Positions 1 through 5,203 of a stretch of 7,728 nt of DNA are shown here, in pieces. The stretch lies in the NCBI GenBank assembly GCA_035310015.1, contig DATGEO010000148.1, positions 1 through 7,728 of the forward strand, in the 5' to 3' direction. The DNA is from DATGEO01 sp035310015. Lineage in GTDB: Bacteria; Chloroflexota; Dormibacteria; Dormibacterales; Dormibacteraceae. The first letter of the stretch is position 1, and every line of letters starts with the position of its first letter. The notes beneath the pieces are model-generated. The model was not told the DNA's origin and did no database searches. It saw only the letters and a list, made by a program, of their open reading frames with translations. The position numbers were made by a program, and so were the translations under genes.

Positions 1-8
1 TGCCACGT

Positions 9-1031
9 ATGAAGATCCTCGTCACCGGCGCCGCCGGGTTCATCTGCGGGTATCTCGTGGCCGAGCTGCTGGAGGCCGGCCACGACGTGGTCGGCGTCGA
101 CAACTTCAGCAAGTACGGACCGGTGCGCCGCAGCTTCGACACGCACCCGCGCTACCGGCTCGTCGAGGGCGACGCCAAGGACGCAGACCTGCTGACCGAG
201 CTTGCGGCCGGCTGCGAGCAGATCGTCGCCGGGGCGGCGATGATCGGCGGGATCTCCTATTTCCACGAGTTCGCCTATGACCTGCTCGCGGAGAACGAGC
301 GCATCTGCGCCGCCACCTTCGACGCCGCGATCAGCGCCCACAAGCTCGGCCGCCTGCAGCGCATCACGGTGATGTCGAGCAGCATGGTATTCGAGTCGGC
401 GAACGTGTTCCCGACTCCCGAGGGCGCGCAGATCACCAGCCCTCCGCCCCGCTCGACGTACGGTTTTCAGAAGCTGGCGGCCGAATACTTCGCGAAGGGC
501 GCGCACGAGCAGTACGCACTTCCCTACACGATCGTCCGGCCGTTCAACTGCGTCGGCATCGGCGAGCGCAGGGCGCTGCGCGACCGCGACGTGATGAGCG
601 GCAACGTGAAGCTCGCGATGAGCCACGTCGTTCCCGACCTCTGCCAGAAGGTGCTCAAGGGCCAGGACCCGCTGCACATCCTCGGCGACGGCAGCCAGGT
701 GCGTCACTACACGTACGGCGGCGACCTCGCGCGCGGCATCCGCATGGCGATGGAGTCGGACCGCGCGATCAACGACGACTTCAACCTGTCGACCGCGCGC
801 TCGACCACGGTCCGGGAGCTCGCCGAGGTGATCTGGCGCAAGGTCCACGGGCCGGAGCGGCCGCTGCGCCTCGCGTCCGATCCGCCGTACGAGCACGATG
901 TTCAGATGCGCGTGCCCGACGTCCGCAAGGCGCAGGAGGTGCTCGGCTTCGAGGCGAGCACGTCGCTGGAAGAGATGCTCGACGAGGTCATCCCGTGGGT
1001 GAAGTCAGAGATCGAGGCCGGCCGGATCTGA
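9..1031 (+). CDS. NAD-dependent epimerase/dehydratase (extended SDR), nucleotide-sugar modifying
   Basis: This 340-residue protein has the length and layout of the extended short-chain dehydrogenases that epimerise or dehydrate nucleotide sugars in the cytoplasm. Seen: an N-terminal Rossmann strand with the dinucleotide motif at residues 7-14 (GAAGFICG), an acidic residue D31 in VDN that normally binds the NAD ribose, a serine run S123-S125, the catalytic pair Y151-x3-K155, and RPFN (177-180) followed by GDGSQVRHYTYGGDLARGI (226-244), the usual C-terminal substrate region. The third glycine of GxxGxxG is cysteine (C13). The region around residues 74-97 (AGAAMIGGISYF, then AEN) recalls GDP-mannose 3,5-epimerase-like and UDP-glucose 4-epimerase-like relatives, but the substrate cannot be assigned. 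Only eight bases precede the ATG, so its ribosome site cannot be judged. The ATGA at 9-12 would fit a 4-bp overlap with an upstream gene. The glycosyltransferase overlapping its 3' end is probably co-transcribed. Family call firm, substrate open. Confidence 0.9.
   Translation: MKILVTGAAGFICGYLVAELLEAGHDVVGVDNFSKYGPVRRSFDTHPRYRLVEGDAKDADLLTELAAGCEQIVAGAAMIGGISYFHEFAYDLLAENERICAATFDAAISAHKLGRLQRITVMSSSMVFESANVFPTPEGAQITSPPPRSTYGFQKLAAEYFAKGAHEQYALPYTIVRPFNCVGIGERRALRDRDVMSGNVKLAMSHVVPDLCQKVLKGQDPLHILGDGSQVRHYTYGGDLARGIRMAMESDRAINDDFNLSTARSTTVRELAEVIWRKVHGPERPLRLASDPPYEHDVQMRVPDVRKAQEVLGFEASTSLEEMLDEVIPWVKSEIEAGRI
984..988 (+). promoter_or_regulatory. Shine-Dalgarno GAGGT deciding the GTG start of the glycosyltransferase
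   Basis: GAGGT lies six bases before the GTG at 995, inside the 3' end of the upstream epimerase gene. It is one of the few clear ribosome-binding sites in the window. It supports a start inside the upstream gene rather than a later start, because the next in-frame GTG lies within the first conserved beta strand (SVVVPVYNEG). Confidence 0.5.
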
Positions 1032-1750
1032 CGCCCACTCCCGCACCGGCGCTCTCAGTCGTCGTGCCGGTCTACAACGAGGGCGAGAACGTCGTCCCCA
1101 CCCTTCGCGGAGTGGTCGAGAAGACCCACACGCGGCCGCTCGAGGTGCTCGTCGTCCACGACTTCGACGAGGACACGACGGTCCCCGTGGTGAAGCGCCT
1201 CCAAGGCGAGCATCCGGAGCTGCGCCTGCACCGAAACACGCTCGGGCGCGGCGTGCTGAACGCCATCAAATCAGGACTCGAGGCGGCGACGGCGCCGTAC
1301 GTGCTCGTGACCATGGGCGACGGCTCCGACGACGCCGCGGACATCGACGCCATGTACGAGCTAGCACGCGGGGGAGCGGACGTGGTGGCGGGATCGCGCT
1401 ACATGCGCGGCGGCCGCCAGGTCGGCGGGCCGCTGCTCAAGCGTTCGATGTCGCGAGCCGCGGGCCTGTCGCTCCACTGGTTCGGCGGCCTGCCCATCCA
1501 CGACGCGACGAGCAACTTCCGCCTGTACTCGAAGCGCCTCCTGGACCAGGTGACGATCGAATCGACGGGCGGCTTCGAGCTCGGCATCGAGCTCACTGTC
1601 AAGGCGTACCTGCTCGGCATGCGGGTGGCCGAGGTGCCGACCACGTGGCGCGACCGCACCGCCGGCCAGAGCCGCTTCCGGCTCTGGAAGTGGCTGCCGC
1701 GCTACCTCTACTGGTACCGGCGTGGTCTCGGGGGCCGCTTCAGGCGTTAA
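995..1750 (+). CDS. Glycosyltransferase family 2, polyprenyl-phosphate sugar transferase type
   Basis: This 251-residue protein is a GT-A fold family 2 glycosyltransferase of the dolichol-phosphate mannose synthase-like group, which typically moves a sugar from a nucleotide donor to a polyprenyl phosphate at the inner face of the membrane. Seen: the opening strand SVVVPVYNEGENV (21-33), VVHDFDEDTT (53-62), the acidic metal/donor motif MGDGSDD (107-113), AGSRYMRGG (132-140), DATSNFRLYSK (170-180), GGFELGIELTVKA (192-204) and a basic, aromatic end WRDRTAGQSRF...WLPRYLYWY (218-241). There is no multi-helix C-terminal membrane domain, so it would be soluble or peripheral, with the amphipathic tail near the membrane. 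The GTG start overlaps the upstream epimerase by 37 bp and is served by a GAGGT site, which suggests one transcript and translational coupling. Donor sugar and lipid acceptor cannot be read from sequence. The overlap suggests the epimerase product may be its donor, which is inference. Confidence 0.9.
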   Translation: MGEVRDRGRPDLTPTPAPALSVVVPVYNEGENVVPTLRGVVEKTHTRPLEVLVVHDFDEDTTVPVVKRLQGEHPELRLHRNTLGRGVLNAIKSGLEAATAPYVLVTMGDGSDDAADIDAMYELARGGADVVAGSRYMRGGRQVGGPLLKRSMSRAAGLSLHWFGGLPIHDATSNFRLYSKRLLDQVTIESTGGFELGIELTVKAYLLGMRVAEVPTTWRDRTAGQSRFRLWKWLPRYLYWYRRGLGGRFRR

Positions 1751-1764
1751 ATCTCTAACCAGCA

Positions 1765-2562
1765 ATGTCGTTGCGCGCGGCCTCACGGCTCGTACTCGCC
1801 GCTTGCCTGGCCGCCGCGATGATCCCGGTGGCCGTGGTCACGGCCGCCCCCGATCCCTCGCCTGGGCTCGACACCATCCTCGCGGCGCCTCCGACCACGG
1901 ATTTCCAGGAGATCGACCCGTCGACGCCTGGCATCCTCGAGGGAGCGTTTGACGCGACCGGCTACGCGTCAATCGGCGGTGCGCAGAACGCGAGCAAGAC
2001 CATCAAGACCCTGTCCGACGACGGTTTCGTCGCCGGCTTCGGCCGGGCGTGGGTGCAGCCGGCCAGCCACCACGTGCTGGTCGAGATCGTCGTCGCCTTC
2101 ACCGGCGGCAGAGGGGCGACGAGGTGGCTCGGACAGTCGCACGAGGCGGACCTCGCCGACCCCACCTACCAGCACCCGATCGCGATCGCGGGCATCGACA
2201 AGTACTACGGCGCGCGGATGTCCGACTCGACTAGCTACTTCGCGGACGCGTTCGTGTTCGTGAAAGGCAACGACGGTTTTCTGGTCAGCACGATCTCCGA
2301 CGCGGACAACCTCGGCGATACCGCCGCCGCGCAGGCGCGGGTGCAGTACGACCGCGCGCCCGCGTACACGATTCCGCCGTCGGGCTGGCCCGGCACCGCG
2401 CACAGCCTGCTGTCGGTCGCGTCGTTGACCGCGCTCGCGCCCCGCCTGACCGCGGGCCTCTTGGCGGCGACCGCGGTGGTGTGGATCGCGCTCCTGTCGA
2501 TGCACGTCGCGCGGCGCCGACGCGCGCGCCATCAGGACTTCGGGGTCTCGAGCGGCCTGTAG
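1765..2562 (+). CDS. Unrecognised exported protein with signal peptide and C-terminal membrane anchor
   Basis: I do not recognise a family for this 265-residue protein. Seen: a basic N-terminus and hydrophobic stretch (residues 5-26, SLRAASRLVLAACLAAAMIP region) ending in VTAAPDP, which looks like a Sec signal peptide cleaved near residue 27 or 28. An extracytoplasmic domain follows (about 30-215), including AGFGRAWVQP (90-99), VLVEIVVAFTGG (104-115), AIAGIDKYYGARM (140-152) and YFADAFVFVKGNDGFLVS (158-175), alternating like beta structure. Next is a hydrophobic helix at about 226-248 and an arginine-rich cytoplasmic end (RRRRARH). The mature domain has no cysteine, so it is not a lipoprotein. 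This topology is type I: domain outside, short tail inside. It starts 14 bp after the glycosyltransferase stop with no clear Shine-Dalgarno, so coupling is likely. Its last 31 bp overlap, tail to tail, the 3' end of rmlB. A role in surface polysaccharide assembly or attachment is only a guess from context. Confidence 0.75.
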   Translation: MSLRAASRLVLAACLAAAMIPVAVVTAAPDPSPGLDTILAAPPTTDFQEIDPSTPGILEGAFDATGYASIGGAQNASKTIKTLSDDGFVAGFGRAWVQPASHHVLVEIVVAFTGGRGATRWLGQSHEADLADPTYQHPIAIAGIDKYYGARMSDSTSYFADAFVFVKGNDGFLVSTISDADNLGDTAAAQARVQYDRAPAYTIPPSGWPGTAHSLLSVASLTALAPRLTAGLLAATAVVWIALLSMHVARRRRARHQDFGVSSGL

Positions 2563-3560
2563 TTGCGCTTGTAGAAGTCCCAGTATTCGCCCGACTTCAG
2601 CGGCCGCCACCATGCCTGGTGGTCGCGATACCAAGTGACCGTGCGCTCGAGCCCGGTCGCGAAGTCGACCTCGGGCTTCCAGCCGAGCTGCTCGATCTTG
2701 GCGGTGTCGAGCGCGTACCGGTAGTCGTGGCCCGGGCGGTCGGCGACGAACTGGATGAGGCTTCTCGGCTTGCCCATGATCTCGAGCACCGCATCGGCCG
2801 CGGCCAGCCCGCTGGTCTCGACCCCGGTGCCGACGTTGTAGACCTCGCCCACCGGCCCCTCGTGCAGCACGACGTCGATGGCGCGGCAGTGGTCCTCGAC
2901 GAAGATGTAGTCGCGCACGGCCGAGCCGTCGTTGTAGAGCGGCAGCGGTCTGTCGTCGATGGCGTTGGTGACGAGCACGGGGATGAGCTTCTCCGGGTAC
3001 TGGTTCGGCCCGTACGTGTTCGAGCCCCGCGTGATCAGGAGCGGTAGGCCGAAGCTCGCGGCGTAGGCGCGCGCGATGTGCTCGCCGCCGGCCTTGCTCG
3101 CCGAGTAAGGACTGCGAGGCTGCAGCGCATCCCTCTCGCTCGACCTTCCGGTCGCGACGTGGCCGTACACCTCGTCCGTGCTGACGAGCAGGAACACCTG
3201 ATGGCCGTGGCGGCGGGCCGCGTCGCACAGGACCGCCGTGCCGCGGACGTCGGTTTCGATGAACGCGTAGGGGTCGAGCAGTGAACGATCCACGTGCGTC
3301 TCGGCGGCGAAGTTGACGATCGCGTCCACGTCCTTCGCCAGCTCGTCGACCACGGTCGCGTCGCAGATGTCGCCGCGGACGAATCGATAGCCGTGCCGCC
3401 CCTCCAGCTCCGCAAGGTTGGCGGGATTGCCGGCATAGGTGAGCTTGTCGAGGACGGTGATCTCGACCTCCGGACGCGTCCGGCTGATGAACCGCGCGAA
3501 GTTCGAACCGATGAAGCCAGCGCCTCCGGCGATGAGAAGGCGCTTCAGGCTGCGGCTCAC
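2532..3560 (-). CDS. rmlB: dTDP-glucose 4,6-dehydratase RmlB
   Basis: RmlB converts dTDP-glucose to dTDP-4-keto-6-deoxyglucose with bound NAD, the second step of dTDP-deoxysugar synthesis in the cytoplasm. The 342-residue product has GGAGFIGSNF (12-21), the family's DKLTYAGN (38-45), the catalytic STDEVYG (127-133, with T128, D129 and E130), YSASK (152-156) with the catalytic Tyr and Lys, RGSNTYGPNQYPEKLIP (178-194), LYNDGSAVRDYIFVEDH (208-224) and RPGHDYRYA (275-283). Length and every key residue match the family, so it should be active. I place the start at the GTG at 3560, which overlaps the rmlC-like stop as GTGA. The frame stays open further upstream, but that extension is antisense-like shadow of the rmlC-like gene and carries no family sequence. 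Third gene of the rmlA, rmlC-like, rmlB operon. The 3' end overlaps the convergent exported-protein gene by 31 bp, and I see no terminator hairpin there. Confidence 0.95.
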   Translation of the reverse strand: MSRSLKRLLIAGGAGFIGSNFARFISRTRPEVEITVLDKLTYAGNPANLAELEGRHGYRFVRGDICDATVVDELAKDVDAIVNFAAETHVDRSLLDPYAFIETDVRGTAVLCDAARRHGHQVFLLVSTDEVYGHVATGRSSERDALQPRSPYSASKAGGEHIARAYAASFGLPLLITRGSNTYGPNQYPEKLIPVLVTNAIDDRPLPLYNDGSAVRDYIFVEDHCRAIDVVLHEGPVGEVYNVGTGVETSGLAAADAVLEIMGKPRSLIQFVADRPGHDYRYALDTAKIEQLGWKPEVDFATGLERTVTWYRDHQAWWRPLKSGEYWDFYKRNYRPLETPKS

Positions 3561-4027
3561 TTGATCTCGGGGCCGGCGGTCCAGTCGTAGCCGATGGACG
3601 GATCGTCGTGCGGGATGCGGCCCTCGTCCTCGGGTGCGTAGACGTGGGTCGTGACGTACAGCAGGTGGCTCAGCGCCAGGGCGCGGCACCCGTGCGCGAC
3701 GCCCGGCGGGATCTTGACGCAGGTCGCATTGCCGTCGCCCATCAGGAATTCCATCAGCGCGCCCCTGGTCGGCGAGCCCTCGCGCGTGTCGTACAGCGCG
3801 ACCTTGAGCGCGCCGATGACGTACCAGTAGTCTGTCTGCTCGCGGTGTACGTGCCAGGCCTTCGCGGTGCCTGGGTACATCATCGAATGGCTCCACTGGC
3901 CGAAGTGGCCGAAGAACTCGTCCGTCTCCCGAATCACCTCGCGGAAGAAGCCACGCTCGTCGGCGTGGGTGACGAGCTGCTTGACCACGACGCCGTCGAG
4001 CTGCTGAACGCGCTTCGCCTCAGTCAT
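3557..4027 (-). CDS. rmlC: RmlC-like dTDP-4-keto-6-deoxyglucose epimerase (cupin), short and atypical
   Basis: This 156-residue cupin belongs to the dTDP-4-dehydrorhamnose 3,5-epimerase family, which inverts C3 and C5 of dTDP-4-keto-6-deoxyglucose. Seen: DERGFFRE (23-30), the WHVH segment (58-61) where H59 aligns with the catalytic His of GLHFQ in the Salmonella enzyme, IPPGVAHGC (106-114), LLYVTT (122-127) where Y124 aligns with the catalytic Tyr, and DDPSIGYDW (141-149). Odd points: typical members are about 180 residues, and this one ends just after the DW, so the C-terminal SxKD segment that supplies the catalytic Asp is absent. The arginine before GLH (LRGLH) is replaced by K57, and the usual KLVR strand reads DYWYVI. 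It may therefore be a single-site epimerase, a different sugar isomerase or a variant RmlC. The alignment is from memory of the Salmonella protein. Its ATG overlaps the rmlA stop by 8 bp and its TGA overlaps the rmlB start by 4 bp, so coupled translation is likely. Confidence 0.85.
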   Translation of the reverse strand: MTEAKRVQQLDGVVVKQLVTHADERGFFREVIRETDEFFGHFGQWSHSMMYPGTAKAWHVHREQTDYWYVIGALKVALYDTREGSPTRGALMEFLMGDGNATCVKIPPGVAHGCRALALSHLLYVTTHVYAPEDEGRIPHDDPSIGYDWTAGPEIK

Positions 4028-4766
4028 CGCGGTTGGCCCCGTGCGTCCGCACGTGGTCCTGCACCGCGTAGTACGCCTGGATCGACTCGCCGGCGTCGCC
4101 CCAGAACCCGCCGAGGACGTCGTACTCCATCAGGCCCTGCTGGACGTACCAGTTGTTCACGTCCGTGATCTCCAGCTCGCCACGCGCGGATGGCTTGAGG
4201 TTCGGTATCACGTCCCACACGGTGCCGTCATAGAAGTAGACGCCGGTGACCGCGAGATCGCTTGGCGGGTCCTGCGGCTTCTCGATGATGCGCTCGATGC
4301 GCGAGTCGCCGTTCATCGCGGCGACGCCCAGATGGCCAAGGTGGCTGCGGTCTGACTCGCGCCACAGCACGACCCTCGCGCCCCTGGGCTGGTCGGCGAA
4401 TGCCTCGGCGACGTGCCGGATGGAGCTGCCGAAGATGTTGTCGCCGAGCAGGACCACCGAGCGGTCGCCGCCGACGAAATGCTCGGCGAGGCCGAGCGCC
4501 TCGGCAATTCCGCCGGGACGGTCCTGGTAGGCGTAGAAGAGGCGGTCGATCCCGAACTCCTCGCCGTTGCCCAGCAGCCGCAGGAACTCGCCCGCGTGCG
4601 TGCCGCCGGTGACAAGCATCATCTCGCGCACCCCGCTCTTGACCAGGGCCTCGATGGCGTAGCTGATCATCGGGCGGTCGTAGATCGGGAGCAGGTGCTT
4701 GTTGGTGATCCGGGTGAGGGGATGCAGCCGGCTGCCGGTGCCGCCGGCAAGGATGACTCCCTTCAC
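4020..4766 (-). CDS. rmlA: Glucose-1-phosphate thymidylyltransferase RmlA, short form
   Basis: RmlA joins dTTP and glucose-1-phosphate to make dTDP-glucose, the entry step of dTDP-deoxysugar synthesis. Seen in the 248 residues: the nucleotide-binding signature LAGGTGSRLHPLT (6-18), NKHLLPIYDRPM (22-33) with K23, YQDRPGGIAEAL (80-91), LGDNIFG (107-113) with the Mg-binding D109, IEKPQDPP (161-168), VTGVYFYD (173-180) and GFWGDAGES (220-228) with D224 as the likely second metal ligand. It lacks the roughly 40-residue C-terminal part of the classic 290-residue enterobacterial enzyme. This short form is known from many bacteria and archaea, so it is not a truncation. The start is GTG at 4766. No Shine-Dalgarno precedes it, and a TAGAAT box sits only seven bases upstream, suggesting a leaderless message. 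First gene of the operon rmlA, rmlC-like, rmlB. Sugar 1-phosphate specificity for glucose and dTTP is inferred from neighbours as much as sequence. Confidence 0.92.
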   Translation of the reverse strand: MKGVILAGGTGSRLHPLTRITNKHLLPIYDRPMISYAIEALVKSGVREMMLVTGGTHAGEFLRLLGNGEEFGIDRLFYAYQDRPGGIAEALGLAEHFVGGDRSVVLLGDNIFGSSIRHVAEAFADQPRGARVVLWRESDRSHLGHLGVAAMNGDSRIERIIEKPQDPPSDLAVTGVYFYDGTVWDVIPNLKPSARGELEITDVNNWYVQQGLMEYDVLGGFWGDAGESIQAYYAVQDHVRTHGANRDD

Positions 4767-4779
4767 TCAGCGGATTCTA
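4767..4779 (-). promoter_or_regulatory. Candidate leaderless promoter of the rmlA operon
   Basis: Reading the - strand, TAGAAT at 4779-4774 matches five of six bases of the TATAAT consensus and is followed by only seven bases before the GTG at 4766. Transcription would begin at or next to the start codon, giving a leaderless or nearly leaderless mRNA, consistent with the absence of a Shine-Dalgarno. I see no convincing TTGACA box at the expected distance (about 4796-4802). Mapping of the 5' end would decide it. Confidence 0.45.
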
Positions 4780-4781
4780 GT

Positions 4782-4809
4782 TTGGCCGGGACCCGGCTTC
4801 GGCTACGCT
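4782..4809 (+). promoter_or_regulatory. Candidate promoter of the small membrane-protein gene
   Basis: TTGGCC at 4782-4787 (four of six matches to TTGACA) and TACGCT at 4804-4809 (TAnnnT) are 16 bp apart and point at the ATG at 4819. Transcription would start near 4816, again leaving almost no leader. The spacer holds the 13-bp palindrome listed separately, so a protein bound there could block this promoter. The match is weak and rests on position as much as sequence. Confidence 0.3.
4785..4797. repeat. 13-bp palindrome in the divergent intergenic space (possible operator)
   Basis: GCCGGGACCCGGC is a perfect inverted repeat around the central A at 4791, between the divergent rmlA operon and the small membrane-protein gene. 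It lies in the spacer of the + strand promoter candidate and just upstream of the rmlA -10 box, a sensible place for an operator affecting both sides. In DNA this rich in G and C short palindromes also arise by chance, so the call is tentative. Confidence 0.3.
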
Positions 4810-4818
4810 TCGAGCGAG

Positions 4819-5142
4819 ATGAGCTCCACGCCTCCCGGCGCGCCGCACACCCGTTTTTCCGACGACGGCTTCTGGTGGTGGGACGGTGCGTCTTGGAAGC
4901 CCGCCGTGTCGCCCGACCGGCTGTGGCGGTGGAACGGCCAGACGTGGGTGCCCGCCCAGGCGCCGGCGCCGGCGGTGGCGGCCACTCGCGGGGGCGGTGC
5001 GGGAACCGCCGTGCTGGTCACGGTCGGCATCTTCCTCGGCGTGCTGGTGCTGGTGTCGATCCTGGTCACGGTGATCCTTTTGACGATGGGCGGCCAGATC
5101 CAGAACGTCTTCTCCAACGTGGTCGCGGCCCTCGGGTCGTAG
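4819..5142 (+). CDS. Small membrane protein with tandem tryptophan-rich (DUF2510-like) motifs
   Basis: The 107-residue product has two tandem Trp-rich units, FWWWDGASWKPA (18-29) and LWRWNGQTWVPA (35-46), each fitting the W-x-W-[DN]-G-x-x-W pattern of DUF2510-type domains. A proline/alanine linker (47-60), one long hydrophobic helix (about 63-90) and a short C-terminal end follow. The Trp-rich domain probably lies on the cytoplasmic side, as there is no signal peptide before it, with the helix as anchor. Such proteins are common in Actinomycetota and related high-GC lineages, and their function is unknown to me. The open frame extends upstream to 4699, but that part is antisense to rmlA. The ATG at 4819 is chosen because it follows a weak purine-rich stretch (GAGCGAG) and gives a start typical of these proteins. 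dinB begins about 60 bp downstream on the same strand and could share its transcript. Confidence 0.75.
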   Translation: MSSTPPGAPHTRFSDDGFWWWDGASWKPAVSPDRLWRWNGQTWVPAQAPAPAVAATRGGGAGTAVLVTVGIFLGVLVLVSILVTVILLTMGGQIQNVFSNVVAALGS

Positions 5143-5203
5143 CAGGCTAGGGGATAGGCCGAACCGAGACGTAGACCCCAATACCTTGTGGCACACTCGC
5201 ACC

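Noticed and set aside
1..12. Possible 3' end of an upstream gene (codons ending in TGA at 10-12)
   Set aside because: The ATGA overlap is suggestive, but three codons are too little to support a feature.
1748..1759. AT-rich stretch TAAATCTCTAAC as a promoter for the exported-protein gene
   Set aside because: It is partly the TAA stop of the glycosyltransferase, has no matching -35 box, and a 14-bp gap favours read-through from upstream.
1969..3228. Long - strand open frame of 419 codons
   Set aside because: It crosses the exported-protein gene antisense and rmlB in another frame, is extremely Arg-rich, and has no motif; typical shadow frame in GC-rich DNA.
3561..3896. Upstream extension of the rmlB frame that would give a 454-residue protein
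   Set aside because: The extra 112 residues come from another frame of the rmlC-like gene, are Arg/Ala/Pro-rich and match no family; rmlB homologues begin at the GGAGFIG strand just after the GTG at 3560.
4413..5150. + strand open frame of 245 codons over rmlA and the small membrane protein
   Set aside because: It is antisense to rmlA and out of frame with the small membrane protein; composition is shadow-like and both overlapped genes have clear family support.
5161..5172. Possible LexA/SOS box before dinB
   Set aside because: GAAC at 5161-5164 is followed after four bases by ACGT, not GTTC; only a half-site is present.
5143..5203. Terminator hairpin between the small membrane protein and dinB
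   Set aside because: GGCTA and TAGGCC around 5147-5160 do not pair cleanly and no T run follows.
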